A stretch of DNA of 64,000 nucleotides from Muribaculum sp. (GTDB lineage Bacteria; Bacteroidota; Bacteroidia; Bacteroidales; Muribaculaceae), in NCBI GenBank assembly GCA_009775095.1, contig VSOZ01000018.1, forward strand, positions 10,125-74,124, written 5' to 3'. How positions within the stretch are numbered: position 1 is the stretch's first letter; every line of letters starts with the position of its first letter. This document shows, piece by piece, positions 1-8,540 of this stretch. A model generated the notes under the pieces. The model was not told the origin of the DNA. It searched no databases and was given only the letters and a program-made list of their open reading frames with translations. A program made the translations under genes and the position numbers.

Positions 1-1025
1 TCATATTTCGAGCCGTCGGGCTTCGGATTTTTTTCAATCCAACCAAAAAGCGGATTGGTGGCCCAAGCAATGGAGTCATCGACAAACTTCTGTTTCTCCC
101 AGCCGCGATAGTCAGAGCGCACAGGCTTCTTGGCCCGGAGTATGCGCCGCAACTCTTCACGAAAATACGGAGCAAGGCCCTCTTTGTGGTCCACTTTATG
201 GAAGTCGAGCTTCAACGGCAGCTCCTTCAGAGAGTCGAGCTCGGCGCGCGTAAGCATGTCGTTTTTATACATCTGTTCAAGCACCACATTGCGTCGCTCG
301 CGTGTGCGTTCGGGCTTCCTCACCGGATTATAATACGACGGGTTCTTAACCATGCCTACAAGCATTGCGGCCTCCTCCACGGTAAGTTCATCGGGTTCTT
401 TGCCGAAATACACATATGCCGCCGATTTTATGCCGACCGCATTGTACAGGAAGTCAAACTGATTGAGATACATCTTTATTATCTCATCCTTTGAGTAGTA
501 GCGCTCAAGCTTCACAGCTATCATCCACTCAATGGGCTTCTGCAAAGCACGTTCAAACAGGCCTTCGGAAGTAGGAGAATACAACTGCTTGGCAAGCTGC
601 TGCGTAATGGTAGATCCACCGCCGGCATTTTTCTGACCGAGCAGCAGAGTTTTAAAAGCCACACGGCCGAGAGCCTTCACGTCAATACCGGAATGCTCCT
701 CAAAGCGGGAGTCCTCCGTGGCAATAAGAGCGTCTATGACATGTTGCGAAATGTCGTCAAACTCGACGTAAACCCTATTGCCCGTATTGGCAAAGAAACG
801 TCCGAGTTCAACTCCGTCGGCTGAATAAACGACCGAAGCAAACCGGTCTTTCGGATTTTTAAGTTCCTCCACAGGAGGCATATATCCTATAGCTCCGTTA
901 TACACCAAAAAGAAGAAAAAAAGTACGGCCACCACACAAAGCGTAAATAAAGCCCACATGGTTATAATGATCGACTTTACATTTTTCGGTGATTTCTTCG
1001 GAGAGTTCTGTGCAATATCGTTCAT
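1..1025 (-). CDS. Class A penicillin-binding protein 1A, N-terminal part (cut by window edge)
   Basis: Peptidoglycan glycosyltransferase of the bifunctional PBP1A family, acting at the periplasmic face of the inner membrane. The frame is open from the ATG at 1025 to the window edge, giving 341 residues. It shows a short cytoplasmic N-terminus, one membrane anchor (about residues 18-45) and a GT51 domain with the EDSRFEEHSGID motif (likely catalytic Glu104), the QQLAKQL motif and KMYLNQFDF. The transpeptidase domain lies beyond the left edge. The gene is divergent from the exopolysaccharide cluster that starts at 1301. A perfect -7 box sits 25 bases upstream. Family membership is clear. Whether this is PBP1A or a 1C-like paralogue cannot be decided without the C-terminus. 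Confidence 0.93.
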   Translation of the reverse strand, partial: MNDIAQNSPKKSPKNVKSIIITMWALFTLCVVAVLFFFFLVYNGAIGYMPPVEELKNPKDRFASVVYSADGVELGRFFANTGNRVYVEFDDISQHVIDALIATEDSRFEEHSGIDVKALGRVAFKTLLLGQKNAGGGSTITQQLAKQLYSPTSEGLFERALQKPIEWMIAVKLERYYSKDEIIKMYLNQFDFLYNAVGIKSAAYVYFGKEPDELTVEEAAMLVGMVKNPSYYNPVRKPERTRERRNVVLEQMYKNDMLTRAELDSLKELPLKLDFHKVDHKEGLAPYFREELRRILRAKKPVRSDYRGWEKQKFVDDSIAWATNPLFGWIEKNPKPDGSKY

Positions 1026-1049
1026 GTAATAATAGACTGAATTAATGTG

Positions 1050-1057
1050 CAAATTTA
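1050..1057 (-). promoter_or_regulatory. Bacteroidetes -7 box of the PBP gene
   Basis: Read on the - strand the bases are TAAATTTG, a perfect match to TAnnTTTG, 25 bases before the PBP start. No clear -33 TTG is seen at 19-21 bases further upstream. Confidence 0.5.
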
Positions 1058-1212
1058 CTATTTTATAATTACAGGATCGACATTATCGTCATAAATTTAG
1101 TAAAAAAGAGCATGACATACTATTATAGGCATATTTTCCGTTATATCATCATACAATGACACAAGATTATTATATTTTATGCCTTTATTATTAAATCATT
1201 GAATATTTTTAT

Positions 1213-1220
1213 TATTTTTG
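1213..1220 (+). promoter_or_regulatory. -7 box of the exopolysaccharide cluster
   Basis: TATTTTTG matches TAnnTTTG and lies 80 bases before the first gene of the cluster. The surroundings are very AT-rich and no -33 element at the usual spacing is evident, so the assignment is tentative. It implies a leader of about 75 bases. Confidence 0.4.
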
Positions 1221-1300
1221 CGCATTAAAATAAAAGAACATAAGTTAACGCCGCGCTTAGGCCCGGAACCTGACATATACCAATCTATTTACACCGAGCA

Positions 1301-2674
1301 ATGAGGATATCAGCACTTGTCATCATCGCAATAACCGCATGCGTAGCAATGGCCCAAAACAAAAAGGGCTTCGACATATTGGAGCAATTCGACCGACGGT
1401 TCGTATTGCTCGACTCCCTTATATTCAAAAATGCCGATGAAAGCCGCTCGGCGGCACTAACCGTGAGCGATGCCTCGCAATATGCCACGGGAAGCAACCG
1501 CGAGGCGCTCAACCGAGCCATAGACCGGCGCGTCGATGCCGAAATAGGCGAAATCAAAAGCCAGACCGGGTTGCGACTGACAGGACAGACCTACTACAGG
1601 CTTGACGGAGACTTGGGCATAGACCCTGAGGAGGACGCCGTGTCGCGCTACAACGCCAAGATACAGGCCGAAGTACGATGGTATCCGTTTCAGAGCGCCA
1701 TATTCAAGCGCAAAGGGCGCATCGAGGAGCGCAGATTGCAGGGCCGCATTGACCGTATGGCCTACGATAAGGAGGACCTTGGCATGCTTGTCGAGCGACA
1801 GAAAGAAGCATTCCGCCAATACAGCGACAGCCTGCTCGGCGGAGTGCTGCTGCACCGCATCAAGAACCTAAATATGCTGAGCGGGGCATACACCTATCTG
1901 CTTGAAAACGGCAACATAAGCAGCGACGACCTGCTCAACATACTTAACGAAAAAGCCGAGGCCGAACGCCGGCTCGCATCTATACCCGGCATGCAACTGC
2001 CGGCTCTTGACCTGTCGCGTCCGTTAGGCTACATAGTTGAGGTGGACACTGCCGAATTTCTCAAATATGTAAGGCAGACACAAGCCGACCTTTCCACCCT
2101 GCAACTGCGCATGCAGCTTCTGCGCCAACGCGAAAAAAACACGAGCTACTGGACCGAGTTCAACGCAGCACCGTTTGTACGCTACTCCTACTACACCCGG
2201 CCGGAGCTGGCCAACTCGTCAAACGTCGACGCCGGTGTCGTGTTTACCATACCGCTGTCATTTGAGTTCTGGAAAAAGAAGCAGGCTCTGAAAGCGCAGC
2301 AAGAAGTGCTCGCTACCGAAGAGAGCCACATAGCCGAACGCATTCTTGAAGCGGCCAACGCCATACTGCTTGACATAGAGCGTTACAACCGCGCCTCCAT
2401 AGGCGAATACCGCCGCATGGCCGAGCTGAAAAAATACCTGTCGATGCGCGGCGAGGCCTACTCCAACCGCGTGGGCGAATACAACCGCTTGGCCCGCATG
2501 AAGGAGTACAACAGTTACCTTATGTGCTGTGAGAAATTCATTGAATTTCAATACAGCAAGGATTGCTGTATTGCCGACCTGCAGAAATTTCTGACCGACG
2601 TGTCGGTACTGCGCTTCTGCCGCGAGGTGCCGATCGACTCGACATTAATTGACAACACACCGCAACCGCTATGA
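1301..2674 (+). CDS. TolC-like outer-membrane protein of the exopolysaccharide cluster
   Basis: 457 residues starting with a typical signal peptide (MRISALVIIAITACVAMA, cleavage expected before QNKK). The rest is rich in long amphipathic helices with alternating aromatic strand-like stretches, such as TEFNAAPFVRYSYYTRPE. This layout fits TolC-type outer-membrane efflux proteins: a periplasmic helical barrel plus a beta-barrel. Length is usual for the family. Its stop overlaps the start of the HlyD-like gene by four bases (ATGA), so the two are translationally coupled. In this setting it probably forms the outer-membrane exit for the polymer made by the GT2 synthase at 5696. Similarity is by architecture and context. 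I cannot name a precise subfamily. Confidence 0.7.
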   Translation: MRISALVIIAITACVAMAQNKKGFDILEQFDRRFVLLDSLIFKNADESRSAALTVSDASQYATGSNREALNRAIDRRVDAEIGEIKSQTGLRLTGQTYYRLDGDLGIDPEEDAVSRYNAKIQAEVRWYPFQSAIFKRKGRIEERRLQGRIDRMAYDKEDLGMLVERQKEAFRQYSDSLLGGVLLHRIKNLNMLSGAYTYLLENGNISSDDLLNILNEKAEAERRLASIPGMQLPALDLSRPLGYIVEVDTAEFLKYVRQTQADLSTLQLRMQLLRQREKNTSYWTEFNAAPFVRYSYYTRPELANSSNVDAGVVFTIPLSFEFWKKKQALKAQQEVLATEESHIAERILEAANAILLDIERYNRASIGEYRRMAELKKYLSMRGEAYSNRVGEYNRLARMKEYNSYLMCCEKFIEFQYSKDCCIADLQKFLTDVSVLRFCREVPIDSTLIDNTPQPL

Positions 2675-4239
2675 AAAACTTCACCTATCGCTCTCACGAA
2701 GAGAAAGAAAACATTGAGGAGATACTCCGGCAGCGAAAGCGCAAGATCAACCGCCAGCAGATAGTGGCCGGCAGCGTACTCGGCGTCATCATTGCCGTAA
2801 TAGCCCTCTACATAGGCCGTCAAGTATATTACACCGACTTTGACGGCTACATACATGTCGACGCCAATCAGATAAGGACGCCTTTCGACATATTTCTTGA
2901 CAGTATGTACGTAGAGACCGGCGATATAATACTTCCGGGCGACACCCTGTATTCCTATTACATGATGGACATGATGGTCGAAAACGCCAACTACAATACC
3001 GAACCGGCCATAGTGGCACGCAACCGCGACCTGACACTACGCTACAACAACATACTCCAGCAGATCCAAGTGCTCAAAGTTAGGATTGCGGAGCTCCGCA
3101 AACAGATATCACTCGAAGACCACAACATCCAGTTCGGGCTGAGTGACAACTCTCACAAAATGGACCTTGAACGCATGTTAAGCGAAGCCCTCGCCCAGCT
3201 CAAGGCCATGCAGAACGAGCTTGCCATGCTCGGAGGCATGCGCCACGCCACCGACCCCGTAAGGCGCGGCATACACAGCTCCGGTCCCCGCGAAGCCGGC
3301 TCGCAGATATACGACAACATAAGATCTGACGCCCTCAAAAGCACACGCAACTTCCGACTCGCTACCGACTCTGCCATAATAGTAAATATCGTGGCACCCG
3401 ACCGCATGATATTTTTCGAAAAAGAACTCCTTATGACTCTACAGCACCTCAATCTGCTCGACAACAACGTGCACGTAGTGGCTTACATACCGGTCGACCG
3501 TATAAACCGCATCACCTACAACTCCAATGTTGAGGTTATAGTCAACGAGAACATATCGTTTGAGGCCCATGTATCGTTACTCGGCGCACGCACCGAGGTC
3601 ATCCCCGAGCATCTGCGCAGCTACTTCACGAAAAAGAACACCGCTCTCATTGCCAATCTCGAGCTGGACTATGACCAGACGATACCTTTCTGGAGCGTGG
3701 CTTCGGGACTACCTGTCACTGTCAGAGTACGCAATCTCGAGACATGGCAGAGCGAATCGCCCAACAACTATCTGTGGGTGACCACCGGCGAGGGAGTACA
3801 TCACGAATCGCTCGATTCATTTATAAAGCGACGCCGCCACTACAGTGTCACCGAAAGGCGCATCGAGGAGGCCCGCCAAGACTCTATAAGGCAGGCCAAG
3901 GCGAAAGCTCTGCACGACTCCATCGAGTCAGCCAAAGAGCAATCCAAGAAAGCCGAAACCGAAGTAAAAACCGAGATCAACGACAGCCTGAAGGTGTACC
4001 GTATAATGACCAACGTGTTCCGCAGCGAAACCAATGCCGACAAGCGCGTCGAAGAGCTTCGCAAAAAACATCTCGCCGGCAGCGGCAAAATGATGCGCAG
4101 CGGACGCTGGTATGTCTATGCCGGTGCCTACAACAATATGGACGAAGCGCGTGATAACCTTAGCAACCTAATAAAGTCATCACACGAGTTCCGCGACGCA
4201 TGGATACTCGACACTCGAAAACCTGAACGCAATGATTAA
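2671..4239 (+). CDS. HlyD/Alg44-like membrane-fusion protein with C-terminal SPOR-like segment
   Basis: 522 residues. A basic cytoplasmic N-terminus is followed by one transmembrane helix (about residues 33-50), a lipoyl-like segment (IRTPFDIFLDSMYVETGDII), a helical hairpin region (about 110-190), and a second beta-rich lipoyl/barrel part (about 260-370) ending in VTVRVRN. This is the HlyD/Alg44 periplasmic-adaptor architecture. No PilZ domain is visible, unlike Alg44. The C-terminus is a charged helix (about 390-460) and then RWYVYAGAYNNMDEARDNL, which resembles a SPOR peptidoglycan-binding repeat. It overlaps the previous gene by 4 bases and the next by 8. Its expected role is to bridge the inner-membrane synthase to the outer-membrane channel. 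Confidence 0.75.
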   Translation: MKNFTYRSHEEKENIEEILRQRKRKINRQQIVAGSVLGVIIAVIALYIGRQVYYTDFDGYIHVDANQIRTPFDIFLDSMYVETGDIILPGDTLYSYYMMDMMVENANYNTEPAIVARNRDLTLRYNNILQQIQVLKVRIAELRKQISLEDHNIQFGLSDNSHKMDLERMLSEALAQLKAMQNELAMLGGMRHATDPVRRGIHSSGPREAGSQIYDNIRSDALKSTRNFRLATDSAIIVNIVAPDRMIFFEKELLMTLQHLNLLDNNVHVVAYIPVDRINRITYNSNVEVIVNENISFEAHVSLLGARTEVIPEHLRSYFTKKNTALIANLELDYDQTIPFWSVASGLPVTVRVRNLETWQSESPNNYLWVTTGEGVHHESLDSFIKRRRHYSVTERRIEEARQDSIRQAKAKALHDSIESAKEQSKKAETEVKTEINDSLKVYRIMTNVFRSETNADKRVEELRKKHLAGSGKMMRSGRWYVYAGAYNNMDEARDNLSNLIKSSHEFRDAWILDTRKPERND

Positions 4240-5665
4240 TACCACACCTGATAGAAACAGCTACACCATAGTCACCAATATCAACCGACGCAAGATACTG
4301 GTGATAAACGACGTGGTCGACATCGACCACACCCCGGAGATAGCGTTTGAGGACTTCGACGCCATCTTCATAAACGTCATCAACTCGCTCCATGACTACA
4401 ACATGCTCGCCATAAGACTGGCATCGCCGTTGTTGTCTGAGAAGTGCCGTTTCAAGCCCTTCTTCGCAAGCAGCCGCCTCATGGGCTGGCTCGGCGAGGC
4501 CGACATAATCATTGACGGATACGCGCCCTCGCCCACCGACCGCAATATGGCCCAGAGCATCGACGAGATCTACGCTTCGATGCGACGTCTCAACTTCCTG
4601 CTCGGTACCGAACCGGTGATAACCCATGCCGAAGAGATGTTCCGTCTTGTGCGCTACGCCATATCTCGAAACCGCTTCTCGTTCAGTTCCGAACCGATAC
4701 GAGGCATGAGTTCCGGCTACATGGCTCTGTACAACTACTCCATGTGGCATACCGGACAGGACCGCATTGCTGCACTTGAACGCGAGTTTTTCCACAACGA
4801 GATGCTGCGTCTGGGCTACATACGCCACGGGCGCTTCCTCGACAAGATACACGAGTGTCCTCACTGCGGCAGCTCCCACCTGTTCTTCTTCGAGAGCTGC
4901 CCCAAGTGCAAAAGTTCCGACATACGCCTGCAGTCGGTCATACACCACTTCCGTTGCGCCAACGTGTCGCCGGAGTCGACCTACATGTGGGACGGCGAAC
5001 TGCGCTGTCCCAAGTGCAACCTCTTGTTGCGCCACATCGGCGTGGACTATGACAAGCCGTCAGCCATCTATACCTGCAACCAGTGCGAAGAGTTGTTCAT
5101 GTATCCCGACATGAGGGTACTGTGCTCGTCATGCAAGCGCACCCTGTCGACCGACGACCTTGTGGCCCGCGACGTGATAGAGTACGAATTCACTCCCGAC
5201 GGCATCCATGCCTTCGCCAACTACGACGTGGTCCACACTCTAAGTCAGGCGGGATTCTACGGCTACACGTCGACCCGCAACTTCATGGACTATGTAAGAT
5301 TATTTTCCGAATCCGACAAAAGTCAAGGCGAGGTTCTTATCGTAGTACGCTTCTATGTATTCGACCCTGACGCCGATGCAATGGCCGCTCTTGACGCACG
5401 TCCGCCGGTAGTCAACGCCATGAGTCGCTTCTTCAACTACAAGAGTGCCCTTTGGGGTAACAACTACTACTTCATGAGCCGGGTAAGGGAGGGTGATGTA
5501 GCTCAGACACAAGGACGCATGGAATATGAACTGAAAGCCCAGCTTAACGACTACCGCGGCCAACACCGTGGCTTCCAGTTTGAACTCCTTGAGACGTATC
5601 AATATTACCCCAATACAGATCCCGAGCAATTTGTAAAACGACTGGAAGAACAACGTAAGCATTAG
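4232..5665 (+). CDS. TackOD1-domain zinc-ribbon protein in exopolysaccharide cluster
   Basis: 477 residues, no signal peptide or membrane segment, so likely cytoplasmic. The middle (about 205-310) holds several Cys pairs in zinc-ribbon spacing: CPHCG, CPKC, CPKC, CNQCEE and CSSC, with the phrase FRCANVSPES and LRHIGVDYDKPSAIY between them. This is the hallmark of the TackOD1 domain (thaumarchaeal output domain 1), known from archaeal and bacterial signalling proteins. The N-terminal 200 residues have a receiver-like or Rossmann-like look (strands ILVINDVV, AIFINVIN) without a clear phosphorylation site. The C-terminus (about 330-477) resembles a nucleotide-cyclase-like fold only loosely. Overlap with the HlyD gene and the GT2 gene 30 bases downstream suggest it regulates or assembles the synthase. 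Domain call is firm, role inferred. Confidence 0.75.
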   Translation: MINTTPDRNSYTIVTNINRRKILVINDVVDIDHTPEIAFEDFDAIFINVINSLHDYNMLAIRLASPLLSEKCRFKPFFASSRLMGWLGEADIIIDGYAPSPTDRNMAQSIDEIYASMRRLNFLLGTEPVITHAEEMFRLVRYAISRNRFSFSSEPIRGMSSGYMALYNYSMWHTGQDRIAALEREFFHNEMLRLGYIRHGRFLDKIHECPHCGSSHLFFFESCPKCKSSDIRLQSVIHHFRCANVSPESTYMWDGELRCPKCNLLLRHIGVDYDKPSAIYTCNQCEELFMYPDMRVLCSSCKRTLSTDDLVARDVIEYEFTPDGIHAFANYDVVHTLSQAGFYGYTSTRNFMDYVRLFSESDKSQGEVLIVVRFYVFDPDADAMAALDARPPVVNAMSRFFNYKSALWGNNYYFMSRVREGDVAQTQGRMEYELKAQLNDYRGQHRGFQFELLETYQYYPNTDPEQFVKRLEEQRKH

Positions 5666-5695
5666 ACGATCCATATATTATAATATGTATATCAT

Positions 5696-7042
5696 ATGAT
5701 AGAAACTTTTATCAAAGGACTATTATCCGACATATTTCAATTGCTTAACGGCATTATGGTATGTTTTTCCACCAATCTGTCGTGGGAAGTAGCCCTTACG
5801 ACATTCTGGTTTCTATTTGTCATCGAGTTTCCTCGCTATTACATGCTTGACATAGCAGTGGCGTTTCAGCAGATATTCACATGGAAAAGCCGTCGCAAAC
5901 GCGCCACCCTCGCCACCCGCATGCTCTACATAGAGAATCCGCTTGTATCTATAATCGTACCGGGCAAAAACGAAGGACGACATATATATGACCTTGTCAA
6001 GTCGCTGCGCGAACAGACCTACCGTAACTACGAGATAATAATAGTCGACGACGGATCCGACGACATGACTCCGCTAATATGCGAGGACCTGAAGCGTGCC
6101 GGTTATATCAGCAAGTTCTTCCGCATGCGTCTCGGAGGAGGCAAAGCGAGCGCTGCCAATTTCGCGGCCCTTCACGCTTCGGGAAAATACATCATCCACC
6201 TTGATGCCGACAGTTCGCTTGACCGCGATGCCATCGAAAAGATACTCATACCCTTCTACTTCGACCGCAAGATAAAGGGCGTGGGCGGTTGCATAAAGGT
6301 ACGCAACGCCCATAAGACACTCTGCTCCTCCGTACAGGCATTGGAGTACCTCAAGACCATAATGGTAGGCCGCATGGGCACCAACATGCTCGGCATATAC
6401 CACATCATATCGGGCGCGTTCGGAGCATTCGAGGCTGAGGCCATACGTCAGGTAGGTTGCTGGGACATAGGGCCGGGGCTTGACGGCGACATAACCCAGA
6501 AGCTGCGCAAGGCCGGCTACAAGGTGTGGTTTGCCAACGACGCCGTGTGCATGACCGACGTACCCACATCATGGGCCAAGCTCTTCAAGCAGCGTATGCG
6601 TTGGTCCAAGTCGCTTGTACGCTTCCGCATACGCAAGCACAAGGACATACTCTGGAGCGACCGCAACTTCTCGTTTCTCAACATGTTTTCCAACATGGAG
6701 AATATCGTCTATGACTTCGCATTCAACTACGTATGGTTCTTCTACATAATCATGCTGTTTTTCATGAATGTCGACCGCCTGTGGGAGATTATAGTTATCG
6801 GCTATCTGATACGCATAGCGTTTGCATTGGTGGCTTTTGGCGTTATAATGCTTCTTACCGAGCGTCCGAGAGATGAATTCAAACTATTTCCATATGTATT
6901 TATATTAACTTTTTATCACGGCTATTTTCTGCGCGTAGCCCGGCTTATAGCCCATACAGCCGAGCTGTTTTTCTTCTCCTCTTATCGGGATTCATGGAAC
7001 CCCAAGAAGACATCTTCTATTGCACGAGCCGAAGGAATATAA
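5696..7042 (+). CDS. Processive family-2 glycosyltransferase (exopolysaccharide synthase)
   Basis: 448-residue membrane synthase. Two hydrophobic segments precede the catalytic domain (about 25-60), and at least three follow it (about 340-425). All processive GT2 signatures are present: IIIVDDGSDD (Asp118/Asp119), DxD in HLDADSS (Asp170/Asp172), the acceptor-site acidic motif LDGD (Asp263/Asp265) and QRMRW (Gln299-Trp303). This is the plan of hyaluronan, cellulose and Alg8-type synthases, which polymerise a nucleotide sugar and extrude the chain. The next gene makes a UDP-uronic sugar, so a uronate or aminouronate polymer is the natural guess. No separate flippase or polymerase is encoded nearby, which fits a synthase-dependent route. 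Confidence 0.88.
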   Translation: MIETFIKGLLSDIFQLLNGIMVCFSTNLSWEVALTTFWFLFVIEFPRYYMLDIAVAFQQIFTWKSRRKRATLATRMLYIENPLVSIIVPGKNEGRHIYDLVKSLREQTYRNYEIIIVDDGSDDMTPLICEDLKRAGYISKFFRMRLGGGKASAANFAALHASGKYIIHLDADSSLDRDAIEKILIPFYFDRKIKGVGGCIKVRNAHKTLCSSVQALEYLKTIMVGRMGTNMLGIYHIISGAFGAFEAEAIRQVGCWDIGPGLDGDITQKLRKAGYKVWFANDAVCMTDVPTSWAKLFKQRMRWSKSLVRFRIRKHKDILWSDRNFSFLNMFSNMENIVYDFAFNYVWFFYIIMLFFMNVDRLWEIIVIGYLIRIAFALVAFGVIMLLTERPRDEFKLFPYVFILTFYHGYFLRVARLIAHTAELFFFSSYRDSWNPKKTSSIARAEGI

Positions 7043-7070
7043 CCATAAAACACTGTATATATGACAATTA

Positions 7071-7079
7071 CCCCCCCCC
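7071..7079 (+). repeat. Poly-C tract of nine bases at the 5' end of the UDP-sugar dehydrogenase gene
   Basis: Nine consecutive C residues lie between two candidate ATG starts (7061 and 7088) of the dehydrogenase. With nine Cs the upstream ATG is in frame. A one-base slip would put it out of frame while leaving the downstream ATG usable. Confidence 0.9.
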
Positions 7080-7087
7080 ATTTAATC

Positions 7088-8374
7088 ATGAAACATAGTC
7101 TCGAGGATATAAACATAGGCGTTATAGGATTAGGATATGTCGGGCTACCGCTGGCCTGCCTGTTTGCACGCAAGTATCCCGTGACGGGTACTGACATAAA
7201 CCGGACCCGTGTGGCTGAGATCGGTAGCGGCATAGACAGTACCGGAGAGCTGAGCGACGTCGAACTCGCCCAAGTGCTCGGCAATGGACTTACCGTGACC
7301 GCCGACATAAAAGACATGGCCGGCTGCAACGTGTACATAGTCACCGTGCCCACCCCGGTCGACACCGACAACATGCCCGACCTCAGCCCGCTGCGCGATG
7401 CTTCGCGCCATGTGGCATCAGTGCTTCGTCACGGCGATATCGTCATATACGAGTCCACCGTATACCCCGGAGCTACCGAGGAGGAGTGTGTGCCGCTGCT
7501 TGAGGAGGGTTCGGGGCTGAAGTATAACCGCGACTTCTTTGTAGGATACTCGCCCGAGCGCGTAAATCCCGGCGACAGAGAGCACCGTATCGAGAGCATC
7601 AGCAAAATCACTTCAGGATCAACCGCCGAGGCCGCCGAATTCGTCGACCGGCTGTATGCGTCGGTACTCAAGGCTCCGACTTACCGAGCCTCGTCAATAA
7701 AGACCGCCGAAGCAGCCAAAGTGCTCGAAAATACTCAGCGCGACATCAACATAGCGTTCATCAATGAAGCCGCCATGGTGTTTAACTCGCTCGGCGTCGA
7801 CACCGCCGAAGTGATAAGGGCCGCGTCGACAAAATGGAACTTCGTACATGTAAAACCCGGACTTGTCGGTGGCCACTGCATAGGAGTAGACCCGTATTAC
7901 CTTATATACAAGGCACGCCAAAGCGGATCCGAGCCGCGGCTCATGTCGGAGGCACGGCGGGTCAACAACTACATAGGCGAGTACGTGGCCGGCCGCGTGC
8001 GTCATCTTATGAAAAAGAAAGGCATACAGATAAAAGACTCCAAGATACTGCTGCTTGGCTTCGCATTCAAGGAGAACTGCACCGATGTGCGCAATACGAA
8101 GGTCACCGACCTCTACAACGCTCTGTCCGATTTCACACATGACATTGACATTTACGACCCCCACGTCGATCCCAAGCGCGCAAAAGCCATAACGGGAATG
8201 ACCGTGCTCAACGAGCTTCCGCCGGTTGAAAAAAGACAATATGACGCAATCATATACTGTGTGGATCATAAGGAATTTGCGCGGCTTGACATAAGGCACA
8301 TGTTGCGCCACAACGCGGTTGTATACGACGTCAAAAGCGCCCTTGACAAAGCGCTTGTCGATGAACGGCTGTAA
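7088..8374 (+). CDS. UDP-sugar 6-dehydrogenase, TviB/WbpO-like
   Basis: Oxidises C6 of a UDP-hexose or UDP-N-acetylhexosamine to the uronic acid with two NAD+. 428 residues from the chosen ATG. An ATG at 7061 would add nine residues across a poly-C tract. The Rossmann motif IGVIGLGYVGLP lies at the N-terminus, then the signature STVYPGATEE, and the catalytic cysteine loop GGHCIGVDPYYL (Cys264). The sequence around that loop resembles UDP-GlcNAc/UDP-GalNAc dehydrogenases of the TviB/WbpO group more than UDP-glucose dehydrogenases, so the product is probably an N-acetylhexosaminuronate. It is the last gene of the cluster and presumably feeds the GT2 synthase upstream. Family is certain. The exact sugar is inferred. 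Confidence 0.88.
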   Translation: MKHSLEDINIGVIGLGYVGLPLACLFARKYPVTGTDINRTRVAEIGSGIDSTGELSDVELAQVLGNGLTVTADIKDMAGCNVYIVTVPTPVDTDNMPDLSPLRDASRHVASVLRHGDIVIYESTVYPGATEEECVPLLEEGSGLKYNRDFFVGYSPERVNPGDREHRIESISKITSGSTAEAAEFVDRLYASVLKAPTYRASSIKTAEAAKVLENTQRDINIAFINEAAMVFNSLGVDTAEVIRAASTKWNFVHVKPGLVGGHCIGVDPYYLIYKARQSGSEPRLMSEARRVNNYIGEYVAGRVRHLMKKKGIQIKDSKILLLGFAFKENCTDVRNTKVTDLYNALSDFTHDIDIYDPHVDPKRAKAITGMTVLNELPPVEKRQYDAIIYCVDHKEFARLDIRHMLRHNAVVYDVKSALDKALVDERL

Positions 8375-8445
8375 CAACCGACTGCAATAAAAAACAATAA
8401 CCGGCCATAACGACTTACAATTTAACTGATTAGTCGACTGGAAAA

Positions 8446-8477
8446 TTTGTTTTTAGTAAAATAATTTCTTATATTTG
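8446..8477 (+). promoter_or_regulatory. Promoter of the propeller lipoprotein
   Basis: -33 TTTG at 8446-8449 and a perfect -7 box TATATTTG at 8470-8477, separated by 20 bases. This is the canonical Bacteroidetes layout. It gives the 8541 gene its own transcript, separate from the exopolysaccharide cluster, with a leader of about 60 bases. Confidence 0.75.
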
Positions 8478-8540
8478 CACAATTCATTATCGCAATAAAC
8501 AATTACATCATAATCACCAATCAAAGAACATTAAGTTACT

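Noticed and set aside
4160..5035. 291-codon - strand frame opposite the TackOD1 gene
   Set aside because: Shadow of a well-supported gene in a GC-rich region.
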